From an uncultured Marinoscillum sp. (lineage in GTDB: Bacteria > Bacteroidota > Bacteroidia > Cytophagales > MED-G16), in NCBI GenBank assembly GCA_902628365.1, contig CACOMW010000002.1, positions 69,298 to 112,141 of the forward strand: a DNA stretch of 42,844 nucleotides, in the 5' to 3' direction. Positions within the stretch are counted from its first letter, which is position 1; the number at the start of each line of letters is the position of its first letter. The translations under genes and the position numbers were made by a program. A model generated the notes under the pieces. That model was not told where the DNA came from, ran no database searches, and saw only the letters and a program-made list of their open reading frames with translations. Shown one piece after another: positions 1 through 8,476 of the stretch.

Positions 1-215
1 TGATTTGCTCCAAACATATTTTTATTGATAAGCATATTAAAGGAGTTGAAAAAAAACTAAGTCACTTTCTTCTAATTTTTGTTACAACTTTTGGATTGAT
101 ATTTTTATTTCCATTTTCTAGTTTTCATAGATCATTATTGTTTCGGCTTATAAAATATTGGAGTGATAGTTTAAAATCTAATTCCTGGAAATCTTTATAT
201 AGAAAAAAAAATTAG
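1..215 (+). CDS. C-terminal part of a membrane protein, unknown function (partial)
   Basis: An open frame enters from the left edge (codons in phase with base 3) and ends at TAG 213-215, giving about 70 residues. It holds one strongly hydrophobic stretch (LIFVTTFGLIFLFPF) followed by a basic, Trp/Lys-rich tail, as in the last membrane helix and cytoplasmic end of an integral membrane protein. The start lies outside the window. I cannot name a family. It converges on the DoxX-like gene with a gap of two bases. Confidence 0.55.
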   Translation, partial: ICSKHIFIDKHIKGVEKKLSHFLLIFVTTFGLIFLFPFSSFHRSLLFRLIKYWSDSLKSNSWKSLYRKKN

Positions 216-217
216 AT

Positions 218-589
218 TTATTTTTTTGAATGCCAATAAGCTAGACCAATAAATAGTGCTTGAAATGGGAGTCTCCATATTGCAACTTGTTTACTTACGC
301 CTAATCCTTGTTGAGCAATTTCACTCTGAGCTAGATAAATGTTTGCAGGAAAAACAGCTATTAGAAGTAGTATAATTCCCCATGATGTATAAGATCTATA
401 TTTTGGAAAGATTAATAGAAGGCCTAATAATATTTCAAAAAATCCACTTATGTAAACTAGCTCAAGTTGATAAGGTAAGAATGGAGGCATTATATTTAAA
501 AAATATTCTGGATCTAAAAAATGTTGTACGCCTACACGAACGTAGAAGATGGACATTAATAGAATTGTAAATAGTTTAAATATTTTCAT
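218..589 (-). CDS. DoxX-like small membrane protein
   Basis: This is a 123-residue protein with four predicted membrane helices. It matches the DoxX/DoxD-like fold: an N-terminal helix ending in a V-x-HF-x-DP motif (VGVQHFLDPEYF, about residues 19-30), then a helix with SGxFEILLGLLL (about 48-59), and two further hydrophobic helices. Bacterial DoxX relatives sit in the inner membrane and have been linked to quinone or thiol redox chemistry, but the role of this short type is not settled. It is transcribed divergently from the export operon that begins at 649. The family call is fairly safe and the function is not. Confidence 0.75.
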   Translation of the reverse strand: MKIFKLFTILLMSIFYVRVGVQHFLDPEYFLNIMPPFLPYQLELVYISGFFEILLGLLLIFPKYRSYTSWGIILLLIAVFPANIYLAQSEIAQQGLGVSKQVAIWRLPFQALFIGLAYWHSKK

Positions 590-648
590 TCAAACAAATT
601 TATATTTTAAATTGTATATCATTTATTTTTTAAATTCGTAATTATAAT

Positions 649-1392
649 ATGAGAAAATTAACAATTGTTTTTCTATTCAGCTTAAGTTTTTTTACATACT
701 CTCAAGATGCTAATAATATTTTAAAAAAATCTGAGGAAAAAATTAGAGGAGTTAAGTCATCTTACACTGAAATGATTATTACTGTTGTAAGACCAAAATG
801 GAAAAAAGAGATGACGATGAAAGGTTGGTCAGTAGGGGAAGATTATTTTACTTCAGTAATTATTACACCAGCAAAGGAAAAAGGAACAGTATTTTTAAAA
901 AGAGAAAATGAAGTTTGGAATTATGTTCCATCAATAGAAAGAACCATAAAACTTCCTCCTTCTATGATGATGCAAAATTGGATGGGTACTGATTTTACAA
1001 ATGATGATCTTGTTCAGAGATCGTCTATTACTGATGATTATACAAATACAATTATAGGTGAAGAAACTATTGATGACTTAGATTGTTGGATAATACAATT
1101 GATTCCTAAAGAGGATGCTCCTGTAGTGTGGGGGAAGTTAATAATGTGGATAGATAAGAATGATTATATGCAGTTAAAAACTCAATTTTTTGATGAGTAT
1201 GATGATATGGTTAATGTGATGAATTCTAAAATAATTAAAAACTTTGGAGGAAAAAAATTACCTTCAGTTATTGAATTTGTACCAATAGAAAAAGAGGGAA
1301 ATAAAACAATTGTTGAAAGGTTGATATGGATGTTTGATATTGATATAAATGAAAGATTCTTTATGCCAAACTATATGAAAAACCTAAGATGA
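649..1392 (+). CDS. LolA-like outer-membrane lipoprotein-sorting protein (PF17131 type)
   Basis: This 247-residue protein has a signal peptide (residues 1-18, ending FTYSQ). The mature part resembles the LolA-like family often annotated as outer membrane lipoprotein-sorting protein: an initial helix (ANNILKKSEEKIRGVKSS), then beta strands with a KGTVFLKRENEVWNYVPSIE segment and a YMQLKTQFFDE strand. Such proteins fold as a half-barrel that carries a lipid moiety across the periplasm. It is the first gene of a five-gene operon, and its stop overlaps the next start (ATGA). The next genes encode an FtsX-type ABC transporter and an outer-membrane barrel, so it probably shuttles the transporter's hydrophobic substrate. 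The cargo is unknown. An AT-rich leader with a weak TTG / TAAATTCG pair lies just upstream. Confidence 0.82.
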   Translation: MRKLTIVFLFSLSFFTYSQDANNILKKSEEKIRGVKSSYTEMIITVVRPKWKKEMTMKGWSVGEDYFTSVIITPAKEKGTVFLKRENEVWNYVPSIERTIKLPPSMMMQNWMGTDFTNDDLVQRSSITDDYTNTIIGEETIDDLDCWIIQLIPKEDAPVVWGKLIMWIDKNDYMQLKTQFFDEYDDMVNVMNSKIIKNFGGKKLPSVIEFVPIEKEGNKTIVERLIWMFDIDINERFFMPNYMKNLR

Positions 1393-2612
1393 TATTAAAA
1401 ATAGCTTGGAGAAATATTTATAGAAATAAAAAGAGAAGTTTAATAACCATTACTTCAATTTTTGCTGCATTGTTTCTTATCATATTAATGAGAGCTCTTC
1501 AATTTGGTTTTTATGATAAGTTAATTGAGACTGTCGTCGAATCGTATGCAGGCTATGTAGAAGTTCATGCAGATGGTTTCTGGGATAATCAGAATTTAGA
1601 TAACTCTATGGAAGTTGACCAAAGCCTAATAAATGATATAAAATCTATTGAAGGTGTTGACAATATTGTGCAAAGACTTCAAACTTTTTCATTGATCTCA
1701 ATGGGTAATAAGACCAAAGGTGGAGTAATAAATGGAGTTAATATATCTGATGAACAGAAAATAACAGACTGGAATAAAAAAATGATTTCAGGAACATTTA
1801 AAATTAAAAAGAATGAAATTATTATAGGAAAAGGTATTGCCGAGTATTTTGACATAAAAGAAAATGACACGCTTATTCTTTATGGCCAAGGATATAGAGG
1901 AATGATGGCAGCTGGAAAATATCCTGTGAAAGGAGTAATAGATTTAAAAAACCCAAATCTAAATAAACTTGGTGTATTTATGAATATTGAGACAGCGAGA
2001 AATTATGTTTCTTCTGATGAAATATCAACTCACATTATAGTAGATAAAAAACAGTATTATGATGAAGAAAAAATAGCAAATGACCTTACTCAAGTATTAT
2101 CAAAAGATTATGAAATTATGACGTGGAAAGAAACACTTCCTGAGATTGAACAAACAATTACTGCTGATAGCGCGGGAGGAGTAATTATGGCTTTTATTCT
2201 TTATATAATTGTTGTTTTTGGAATGTTTGGTACTGTCTTAATGATGACTGAAGAGAGAAAGTATGAGTTTGGAGTATTAATTTCAATAGGAATGAGTAGA
2301 ATAAGACTATTTGGCATTATTTTAATTGAGACTATTATCTTGTCTATGATTGGTGTTTTTATCGCAATATTAATTACTTATCCTATAACTTATTATTATA
2401 ACTTAAATCCAATTGATATGGCTACTTTAATGGGAGAGGGTGCTAATGACATGATTGAGGAGATGGGTTTTTCACCACTAATGCCTATGTCAATCGAATG
2501 GGATATTCCTTTAACGCATGCTTTAGTTATTTTTATTTTCTCGTTGCTTATATCTATATATCCTGCAATAAAAATATCTAAGTTAAATCCTGTAAAATCT
2601 ATGAAATTATGA
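1389..2612 (+). CDS. ABC transporter permease, FtsX/LolC-E type (first)
   Basis: This 407-residue inner-membrane permease has the MacB/FtsX/LolCE layout: a cytoplasmic amphipathic start (IAWRNIYRNKKRSLITI), membrane helix 1 (about 20-40), a large periplasmic domain (about 45-265), then three helices. The region before the last helix pair carries the usual EERKYEFGVLISIGMSRIRLF coupling segment, and the C-terminus reads YPAIKISKLNPVKSMKL, close to the family's P-A-x-x-x-x-x-x-x-P-x-x-x-L ending. It overlaps the genes on both sides by four bases (ATGA), which implies translational coupling. It should pair with the second permease and the ATPase to extract a hydrophobic substrate from the inner membrane and hand it to the LolA-like carrier. 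That role is inferred from family and order. Confidence 0.85.
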   Translation: MILKIAWRNIYRNKKRSLITITSIFAALFLIILMRALQFGFYDKLIETVVESYAGYVEVHADGFWDNQNLDNSMEVDQSLINDIKSIEGVDNIVQRLQTFSLISMGNKTKGGVINGVNISDEQKITDWNKKMISGTFKIKKNEIIIGKGIAEYFDIKENDTLILYGQGYRGMMAAGKYPVKGVIDLKNPNLNKLGVFMNIETARNYVSSDEISTHIIVDKKQYYDEEKIANDLTQVLSKDYEIMTWKETLPEIEQTITADSAGGVIMAFILYIIVVFGMFGTVLMMTEERKYEFGVLISIGMSRIRLFGIILIETIILSMIGVFIAILITYPITYYYNLNPIDMATLMGEGANDMIEEMGFSPLMPMSIEWDIPLTHALVIFIFSLLISIYPAIKISKLNPVKSMKL

Positions 2613-3835
2613 ATATTTTAACCCTTATTAAGATATCATGGAGGAATGTTTGGAGAAATAAATTAAGAAGTTTTGTTGTTATCATATCTGTTGTATTTGG
2701 TTTACTTGGTGGGATCATAATTATTGCTATGTCCTATGGTTTGAATGAGGAGAGAATGAATAATGCTGTTGAAACTTATTTGTCTCACATTCAAATCCAT
2801 AATAAATCTTTTTCAGAAGAATATAATATAAAATACACTATTGATAATCTTGAGGGTATAGAGAACGCTATAAATAATGATATTAGAGTTGTATCTTATT
2901 CAAAGAGAATAATATTAAATGGAATGCTTTCTAATTCAAATGGATCTTATGGGATTCAGGTTAAGGGAGTAGATCCTATTGAAGAAGTAAAAGTTACAAA
3001 TACGTATGAAAAGATAATTGAAGGAGAGTACTTTAAATCAGAAAAGGACAATACAATTCTTGTAGGAAAAAAATTAGCAGATAGATTAAATTTAAAATTG
3101 AAATCAAAAGTAGTTATTACCTTCCAAGATGAAAATTATGAATTAACATCTCTTCTTTATAGAGTTGAAGGAATATTTAGATCTGGTAATTCAAGATATG
3201 ATGAAGCCAATGTGTTTGTTAAAAATAATAGTATTACAAAAAATCTACCTAATTTTTCAGGTTATCACGAGATCCCCATTCTTTTAACAGACATTGAATT
3301 AAGGAATCAAGTAAAGAATGATTTGGTATCTAAAAATTCCAATAATTTGATTGAGGGATGGGACGATATATCTAAAGATCTCGCATATGCTAATGAAATG
3401 CTTGCAGCTGTATTATATATTTTTATGATGATTATTTTATCAGCTCTTTCATTTGGTATAGTTAACACAATGTTAATGGCAATTCTTGAAAGGAGGAAAG
3501 AGATAGGCATGCTAATGTCTATTGGCATGAGTAGATTTAAAATTTTTTTAATGATATCTTTTGAAACAATGTTTTTGTCTATAGTAGCACTTCCTATTGG
3601 CTTAATTCTTTCATATTCAATAGTAGAATATTATTCTGTAGTAGGAATTGATTTAAGTATTGTTGAAGCAGGGCTTGAAAATTTTGGTGTAGGAACTAGG
3701 CTTTATTTCAAAGTTCCAAATCAAGAATATTTTATAGTTGCCATTATGGTTTTTGTAATATCAATTATATCTTCAATATTTCCATCAGTAAGAGCATTGA
3801 AAATTAATCCTGTGGAAGCAACGAAAACTATTTAA
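2609..3835 (+). CDS. ABC transporter permease, FtsX/LolC-E type (second)
   Basis: This 408-residue paralogue of the preceding permease shows the same order: an N-terminal ISWRNVWRNKLRSFVVI segment, one membrane helix, a periplasmic domain of about 210 residues, then three helices with ILERRKEIGMLMSIGMSRFKIF as the ATPase-coupling stretch and a C-terminal FPSVRALKINPVEATKTI. Two different permeases plus one separate ATPase is the LolCDE arrangement, unlike MacB where ATPase and permease are fused. Its start overlaps the previous stop by four bases and its stop is eleven bases before the ATPase ATG. It probably forms a heterodimer with the first permease. Confidence 0.85.
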   Translation: MNILTLIKISWRNVWRNKLRSFVVIISVVFGLLGGIIIIAMSYGLNEERMNNAVETYLSHIQIHNKSFSEEYNIKYTIDNLEGIENAINNDIRVVSYSKRIILNGMLSNSNGSYGIQVKGVDPIEEVKVTNTYEKIIEGEYFKSEKDNTILVGKKLADRLNLKLKSKVVITFQDENYELTSLLYRVEGIFRSGNSRYDEANVFVKNNSITKNLPNFSGYHEIPILLTDIELRNQVKNDLVSKNSNNLIEGWDDISKDLAYANEMLAAVLYIFMMIILSALSFGIVNTMLMAILERRKEIGMLMSIGMSRFKIFLMISFETMFLSIVALPIGLILSYSIVEYYSVVGIDLSIVEAGLENFGVGTRLYFKVPNQEYFIVAIMVFVISIISSIFPSVRALKINPVEATKTI

Positions 3836-3846
3836 ATTTGTTAATT

Positions 3847-4524
3847 ATGATTGAGACAAAAAACTTATCTAAAATTTATAATCCAGGAAAATTTGAAGTT
3901 AAGGCTGTCAATAATATAAGTGCCTTATTTAAAGAGGGGGAGTTTACTTCAGTAGTAGGTCCATCTGGATCTGGTAAGACAACTTTTTTAAATTGTGTAG
4001 GGGGTCTTGATCAACCTACTTCTGGTGAAGTTATCATTTCTGGTGAAAATATAACTAAATTGTCCGGAAGTAAAATAATTAATTACAGGTTAAACAATAT
4101 TGGCTTTGTCTTTCAAGCATACAATTTGATCCCTGTTTTATCAGCTAAAGAAAATATTGAGATGATAATGCTATTGCAGGGTGTTGATGAAAATAATAGA
4201 ATTTCAAGAACAAATGAATTATTAAATCAAGTTGGATTATATGAAATGAGAAATAGAAGACCATCTCAATTATCTGGTGGTCAACAACAAAGAGTTGCAG
4301 TAGCAAGAGCTTTGGCATCTAAACCTAAATTTATATTAGCAGATGAACCAACTGCTAATTTAGATTCAAAATCTACTTCTAATTTATTAGATATCATGAG
4401 TCAATTAAATGAAGCTGAGAATATTACTTTTATTTTCTCTACTCACGATCAAAGAGTAATTGATAGAGCTAGAAGAGTTGTAACTTTGGAAGATGGAAAA
4501 ATTGTTAATGATAATAAAAAATAG
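3847..4524 (+). CDS. ABC transporter ATP-binding protein, LolD/MacB type
   Basis: This 225-residue ATPase drives the FtsX-type permeases. All ATPase motifs are visible: Walker A (GPSGSGKTT), Q-loop (VFQAYNLIPVLSAKEN), signature LSGGQQQRVAVARAL, Walker B (FILADEPTANLD) and H-loop (STHD). The FQAYNLIPVLSAxEN stretch is characteristic of the LolD/MacB/FtsE branch. I place the start at the ATG at 3847. A TTG at 3838 would add three residues (MLI) that the family does not normally have. The 3' end overlaps the next gene. Strong call for the class; the substrate is unknown. Confidence 0.9.
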   Translation: MIETKNLSKIYNPGKFEVKAVNNISALFKEGEFTSVVGPSGSGKTTFLNCVGGLDQPTSGEVIISGENITKLSGSKIINYRLNNIGFVFQAYNLIPVLSAKENIEMIMLLQGVDENNRISRTNELLNQVGLYEMRNRRPSQLSGGQQQRVAVARALASKPKFILADEPTANLDSKSTSNLLDIMSQLNEAENITFIFSTHDQRVIDRARRVVTLEDGKIVNDNKK

Positions 4525-5641
4525 TTTTTTAATATTTTTTCTTTTTTGCTTTCAGATAAACGCTCAAGAAAAAAAATCAGAATTTACTATTAAAGGATAC
4601 ATTAAGTATTTGCCATCATATTTAGATTATGATAATAATTCTAATTCTGAAATAAATCAATTAATTCATAATAGAATAAATTTAAAAGGCTATTTCAAAG
4701 AACATTTTTCTATAGGTTTTGAATTAAGAAGTAGGATGGTTTTCGGCGATAATATAAATATTTCAAATGACACCGGCATAATTGATTTATCAAATTTTTT
4801 TGTTGATAAACCAAAATTTAAGCTCCATTCTATGATTGACAGGATGTGGTTTAAGTATCAAAAAAATAAAATAGAAATTAGCATTGGAAGGCAAAGAGTA
4901 AATTGGGGAATTAATACAATTTGGAATTCTAATGACCTATTTAATGCATATAATTTTATAGACTTTGATTATATAGAGAGGCCAGGTTCTGATGTGATAA
5001 GATTTATTTATAACGGTGATAATCTTTCAAGCTTAGAATTTGTATATAAACCTAATCTAAACAACTTAGGAGTAATTGCTGCACTGTATAAAATAAATAA
5101 GATAGGTTACGATTTTCAATTTTTTGGAGCTAATTATTATGATCAAGATTTTGTATTGGGTGGAGGATGGGCAGGTAATATACGAAATGCTGGATTTAAA
5201 GGTGAGGTTAGTTATTTTGTAACAAAGAATCCGATTCCTAATGATAACTCATTTAGTTTATCTACATCTTTTGACTATTCTTTTAAAAATGGAATTTATA
5301 TTTTAGGATCGTATTTATTTAATTCTAAGGGTGTATCAAATTCTAATATTTTTAACTTAGGCGCTATAAATGAAAATGTTTTATCTCCAAAAAACTTAAT
5401 GCCTTCTAAAAATTCATATATGATTCAAATATCAAAACCTATATCACCAGCAATTAATTCTTCTTTGACATTTCTTTACGGACAGGGTATTAATTTTTTA
5501 TATATTTCACCTAATATTTCATATGATATTAATTCTGATTTTGATTTAAATTTTATCGGTCAATTATTTTATGCAGATGTCAATGGGAATTTTAAAAGTA
5601 TTATGAATGGAATTTACCTACAATTAAGATACAGCTTTTAA
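4508..5641 (+). CDS. Outer-membrane beta-barrel protein, DUF1302-like
   Basis: The protein has 377 residues from the ATG at 4508. That start gives a compact signal peptide (MIIKNSFLIFFLFCFQINAQ); an ATG at 4493 would add five residues. The rest alternates aromatic and glycine-rich strands typical of a beta barrel and ends in an aromatic residue (LRYSF), the usual outer-membrane insertion signal. The stretch IEISIGRQRVNWGIN followed by NDLFNAYNFIDFDYIERPGSD resembles DUF1302 and alginate-export-like barrels. It overlaps the ATPase gene by 17 bases and closes the operon, so it may be the outer-membrane partner of the export path. The stop overlaps the convergent gene's stop by four bases. Confidence 0.75.
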   Translation: MIIKNSFLIFFLFCFQINAQEKKSEFTIKGYIKYLPSYLDYDNNSNSEINQLIHNRINLKGYFKEHFSIGFELRSRMVFGDNINISNDTGIIDLSNFFVDKPKFKLHSMIDRMWFKYQKNKIEISIGRQRVNWGINTIWNSNDLFNAYNFIDFDYIERPGSDVIRFIYNGDNLSSLEFVYKPNLNNLGVIAALYKINKIGYDFQFFGANYYDQDFVLGGGWAGNIRNAGFKGEVSYFVTKNPIPNDNSFSLSTSFDYSFKNGIYILGSYLFNSKGVSNSNIFNLGAINENVLSPKNLMPSKNSYMIQISKPISPAINSSLTFLYGQGINFLYISPNISYDINSDFDLNFIGQLFYADVNGNFKSIMNGIYLQLRYSF

Positions 5642-6144
5642 TATCCATTTTGAATTTTCCAAATATCATAATCAGCCTGATTAACGGAATATCCCCAATG
5701 AAGTAAAGATTGTCTAACGCCCCTCGAGAAACTATGATCGTCAACTGTTGTATTTTTATCAAAAATTTTTCTATAAATATAATTTCTCCATCTTCCTCTT
5801 TTGCCACAAAAATTACTCCATCTTTTTATTTGTCTTTGATCGTCTTCAGTTCTTCTACCAAGGTAATATCTACAATACCATTGAAACCATCCTCTTGGAT
5901 CTTGAGGATGAATCCACCCTTTATTTTCCCATTCATGCTGATCTTGACCTGATTTTATTTTAAAAAAATTAACATTTTTATTGTATTTATCAGATAAATA
6001 AAAGTTTTCTGGAACACCTTTAAACCAGTCTGAGGGAAATTCTCTAAAATCTATTTTAATATTATTGGATGAATTAAAATAAATTCCTCCAAATGAACCC
6101 ATTCTTATTATCTCTTTAGGGCTTAAATTAGGGTGAAAAATCAT
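5638..6144 (-). CDS. Conserved uncharacterised protein, Trp/Arg-rich
   Basis: This 168-residue soluble protein has no signal peptide. Its core holds WIHPQDPRGWFQWYCRYY, then LGRRTEDDQRQIKRW, and a basic stretch (NFCGKRGRWRNYIYRKI). I recall a similar DPRGWFQWYCRYY block in uncharacterised proteins of bacteria and of fungi and plants, but I know no function and do not assign one. The density of Trp, Arg and Tyr would suit nucleic-acid or heme contact, which is speculation. Its start overlaps the stop of the 56-residue gene upstream by four bases (ATGA), so the two are co-translated. It overlaps the outer-membrane barrel gene tail-to-tail by four bases. Confidence 0.75.
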   Translation of the reverse strand: MIFHPNLSPKEIIRMGSFGGIYFNSSNNIKIDFREFPSDWFKGVPENFYLSDKYNKNVNFFKIKSGQDQHEWENKGWIHPQDPRGWFQWYCRYYLGRRTEDDQRQIKRWSNFCGKRGRWRNYIYRKIFDKNTTVDDHSFSRGVRQSLLHWGYSVNQADYDIWKIQNGY

Positions 6145-6311
6145 TCGTCTTTTAATGATTCAATTTCTTTTAGAACTTGATTAGCTTCGAACATTTTTTC
6201 ATCACTCTCTTTTCTGCTGACAGTTGATAATTTAAATGATTCTTTGAGAAGTTTATTGTATTTATCTAATAACTTCTCTTTTCTACTTTTCTTTTTAAAT
6301 AATCCAAACAT
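6141..6311 (-). CDS. Small conserved flavobacterial-type protein, 56 residues
   Basis: Read on the minus strand from CAT 6309-6311, a 56-residue frame ends at TGA 6141-6143. It begins MFGLFKKKSRKEKLLDKYNK and continues LLKESFKLSTVSRKESDEKM, then ends in a short helix, VLKEIESLKDE. The protein is almost all charged helix, with heptad-like Leu/Phe spacing. I recall near-identical short proteins of the form MFGLFKKKSE-EKLxxKYxKLLEESYKLS in many Flavobacteriia, with no known function. The last codon and stop overlap the next gene's start as ATGA, which supports a real, coupled gene. It starts 60 bases from the divergent aminoacylase-like gene. Confidence 0.8.
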   Translation of the reverse strand: MFGLFKKKSRKEKLLDKYNKLLKESFKLSTVSRKESDEKMFEANQVLKEIESLKDE

Positions 6312-6371
6312 AAATTATGTAAACGAAAATAATTTTAATAAGTTTAATTGTTAATCTTAATTTAAATATTA

Positions 6372-8105
6372 ATGTTCAAAAATTATTCAAAGTCATTTTT
6401 TATATTCATTTTATTTTTCATTTTATATCCAAAATTAGTTTCTGCGATATCTTTAGGTTATTCAATAACTCAAAAAGATTCAATTTTATTTGATTTAATT
6501 ATTAAGAACGGTTTCATATATGATGGATCAGGAGGAGTACCTTACAAAGGTGATTTAGCTATAATAAATGATAAAATTGAGTTTATAGGGGATGCGGGTG
6601 GTTTAAAATCAAAAAAAATAATTTTTGCTGATGACAAAGTAGTGTCTCCAGGATTTATCAATATGCTTAGTTGGGCAGTTGATGATCTTATAATTGACGG
6701 AAGATCTCAAGGAGATATACGGCAAGGTGTTACACTGGAAGTTTTTGGTGAAGGTGTTTCAATGGGTCCTCTAAATTCAGAAATGCAGAAGGATCGAACA
6801 GCTAATGGTTTAGGTATTGGCGAAGTAGATTATGATTTGAATTGGGTTACGCTTGGTGATTACTTGCAGTTTTTAGAAAATAAAGGAGTATCACCTAATG
6901 TTGCTTCGTTTGTTGGAGCTACAACTTTAAGGGTTCATCAAATTGGATATGAAGATCGTCCTCCTACAAAACAGGAATTGGATTCTATGAAGTTGTTAGT
7001 AAGGCAAGCAATGGAAGAAGGAGCAATGGGTATAGGTTCCTCTTTAATTTATGCACCAGCATTTTATGCTTCCACTGATGAATTAATTGAAATATGTAAA
7101 GTAGCTTCGGAGTATGGTGGAATATATACTTCCCATCTTAGAAGTGAAGGAAATAGATTTTTAGAAAGTGTAGATGAGTTTTTAAAAATTGCATCCGAAG
7201 CAAATATAGATTCTGAGATTTATCATTTAAAAGCAGGAGGAAAAGAAAATCACTACAAATTAGATTTGGTAATTAAAAAAATAGATTCTGCTAGAGCAGC
7301 TGGGTTAAATATAACAGCTGATATGTATACCTATACTGCTGGCGCTACTGGTTTAGATGCATCTATGCCTCCATGGGTTCAGGAAGGTGGATATTCTGAA
7401 TGGAAAAAAAGATTGCAAGATCCTGAAATTAGAAAGAAAGTAGTTAAGGAGATAAATACTCCAACTGATGAGTGGGAAAATTTATATTTACAGGCAGGTT
7501 CACCAAAAAATTTAATTCTCATTGGATTTGCAAACCCTGATTTAAGATATTTAACTGGCAAAACACTAGATGAGGCTTCTAAAATTTTGAAAAAAGATCC
7601 TGCCGAAACAATGATTGATTTAGTAATTGAAGATGGAAGTAGAGTGGGAACAGTTTATTTCATTATGTCAGAGGAAAATATAAAGAAAAAAATTGCTTTG
7701 CCTTGGATGAGGTTTGGCTCAGATGCTGGTTCGATGACACCTGAAGGAAAATTTCTAGAATCTAACACACATCCAAGAGCCTATGGAAATTTTGCTAGAT
7801 TACTAGGCAAATATGTAAGAGACGAAAAAGTTATTTCTTTAGAAGAAGCTATAAAAAAATTAACATCTAATCCTGCAAAGACTTTAAAAATTAAAAATAG
7901 AGGTTTATTAAAAAAAGGATATTATGCAGATATTGTAATTTTTGATAAAGATAAAATAAAAGACTTTTCAACTTTTTCAAATTCTCATCAGTTTAGTACT
8001 GGTGTGATTCATGTTTTTGTAAATGGAACACAAGTACTTAAAGATGGTGAGCATACAGGAGCTTTACCAGGTAGATTTATAAAAGGTCCAGGTTATAAAA
8101 AATAA
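6372..8105 (+). CDS. D-aminoacylase-like amidohydrolase, secreted, metal site altered
   Basis: This 577-residue protein has an N-terminal signal or anchor segment (residues 1-25). The rest is the amidohydrolase fold of N-acyl-D-amino-acid deacylases: a small beta domain (DLIIKNGFIYDGSGG, about 41-55), a TIM barrel, and a C-terminal GYYADIVIFD strand. Canonical members have PGFIDxHxH. Here it reads PGFINMLSW (93-101), so both histidines are replaced (Leu99, Trp101). The GNCG cysteine motif is also lost (VFGEGVS, 124-130). Later histidines in TSHLRSEG and YHLKAGG and the GSDAGSMTPEG aspartate are kept. I recall a Bacteroidota/Proteobacteria subfamily with the same PGFINMLSWA, so the change may be a lineage trait. 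Whether it still hydrolyses acyl-D-amino acids is doubtful. Confidence 0.85.
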   Translation: MFKNYSKSFFIFILFFILYPKLVSAISLGYSITQKDSILFDLIIKNGFIYDGSGGVPYKGDLAIINDKIEFIGDAGGLKSKKIIFADDKVVSPGFINMLSWAVDDLIIDGRSQGDIRQGVTLEVFGEGVSMGPLNSEMQKDRTANGLGIGEVDYDLNWVTLGDYLQFLENKGVSPNVASFVGATTLRVHQIGYEDRPPTKQELDSMKLLVRQAMEEGAMGIGSSLIYAPAFYASTDELIEICKVASEYGGIYTSHLRSEGNRFLESVDEFLKIASEANIDSEIYHLKAGGKENHYKLDLVIKKIDSARAAGLNITADMYTYTAGATGLDASMPPWVQEGGYSEWKKRLQDPEIRKKVVKEINTPTDEWENLYLQAGSPKNLILIGFANPDLRYLTGKTLDEASKILKKDPAETMIDLVIEDGSRVGTVYFIMSEENIKKKIALPWMRFGSDAGSMTPEGKFLESNTHPRAYGNFARLLGKYVRDEKVISLEEAIKKLTSNPAKTLKIKNRGLLKKGYYADIVIFDKDKIKDFSTFSNSHQFSTGVIHVFVNGTQVLKDGEHTGALPGRFIKGPGYKK

Positions 8106-8107
8106 AT

Positions 8108-8431
8108 TTATTTGAAATTTGGAAATTCTATTTTGTTTTTAACTGATGGGTCTTTATCTCCAAAATAGATAACATCGCAATTACAATTTACTTCAACATA
8201 TTTATCAATTATTTTTATAGTTTTTCTGTCAAAGTAACTTAAAAAAAAGATTCTTTCTTTTAAATGAATTATGCCATCTGCAGGTAATACATTTCCTGAT
8301 TTTCTTACAGCAGTCCTCGCATCTTCAACACATAGCATGATATCCCAACAAGCTCTTTGTTTTTCTTTACAACTTTTTAGTAAAAACAAAATGCATAAAA
8401 GAAATAATATTTTTTTATTTAATGAGTTCAT
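8108..8431 (-). CDS. Small putative lipoprotein, unknown function
   Basis: This 107-residue protein has a lipoprotein-style start: basic N-terminus, hydrophobic run and LLKSC as a lipobox-like sequence (Cys21). The mature part has five further cysteines (RACWDIMLCVED and VNCNCDVIYFG), which in the periplasm could form disulphides. It ends in NKIEFPNFK. I do not recognise a family. It lies tail-to-tail with the aminoacylase-like gene with a two-base gap, and is transcribed divergently from the small membrane protein at 8477. Confidence 0.55.
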   Translation of the reverse strand: MNSLNKKILFLLCILFLLKSCKEKQRACWDIMLCVEDARTAVRKSGNVLPADGIIHLKERIFFLSYFDRKTIKIIDKYVEVNCNCDVIYFGDKDPSVKNKIEFPNFK

Positions 8432-8476
8432 TATTATTTTGCTAAAATAAAAAATGATTTTATATATTGTGTTGAT

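Noticed and set aside
612-638. Promoter TTG-N16-TAAATTCG before the export operon
   Set aside because: One mismatch in the -7 box, a short spacer, and a predicted start only a few bases before the ATG; too weak to list as a feature.
5710-5963. Open frames on the plus strand inside the 168-residue minus-strand gene
   Set aside because: They are mirror images of the conserved DPRGWFQWYCRYY gene, Ser/Phe/Ile-rich, with no family features.
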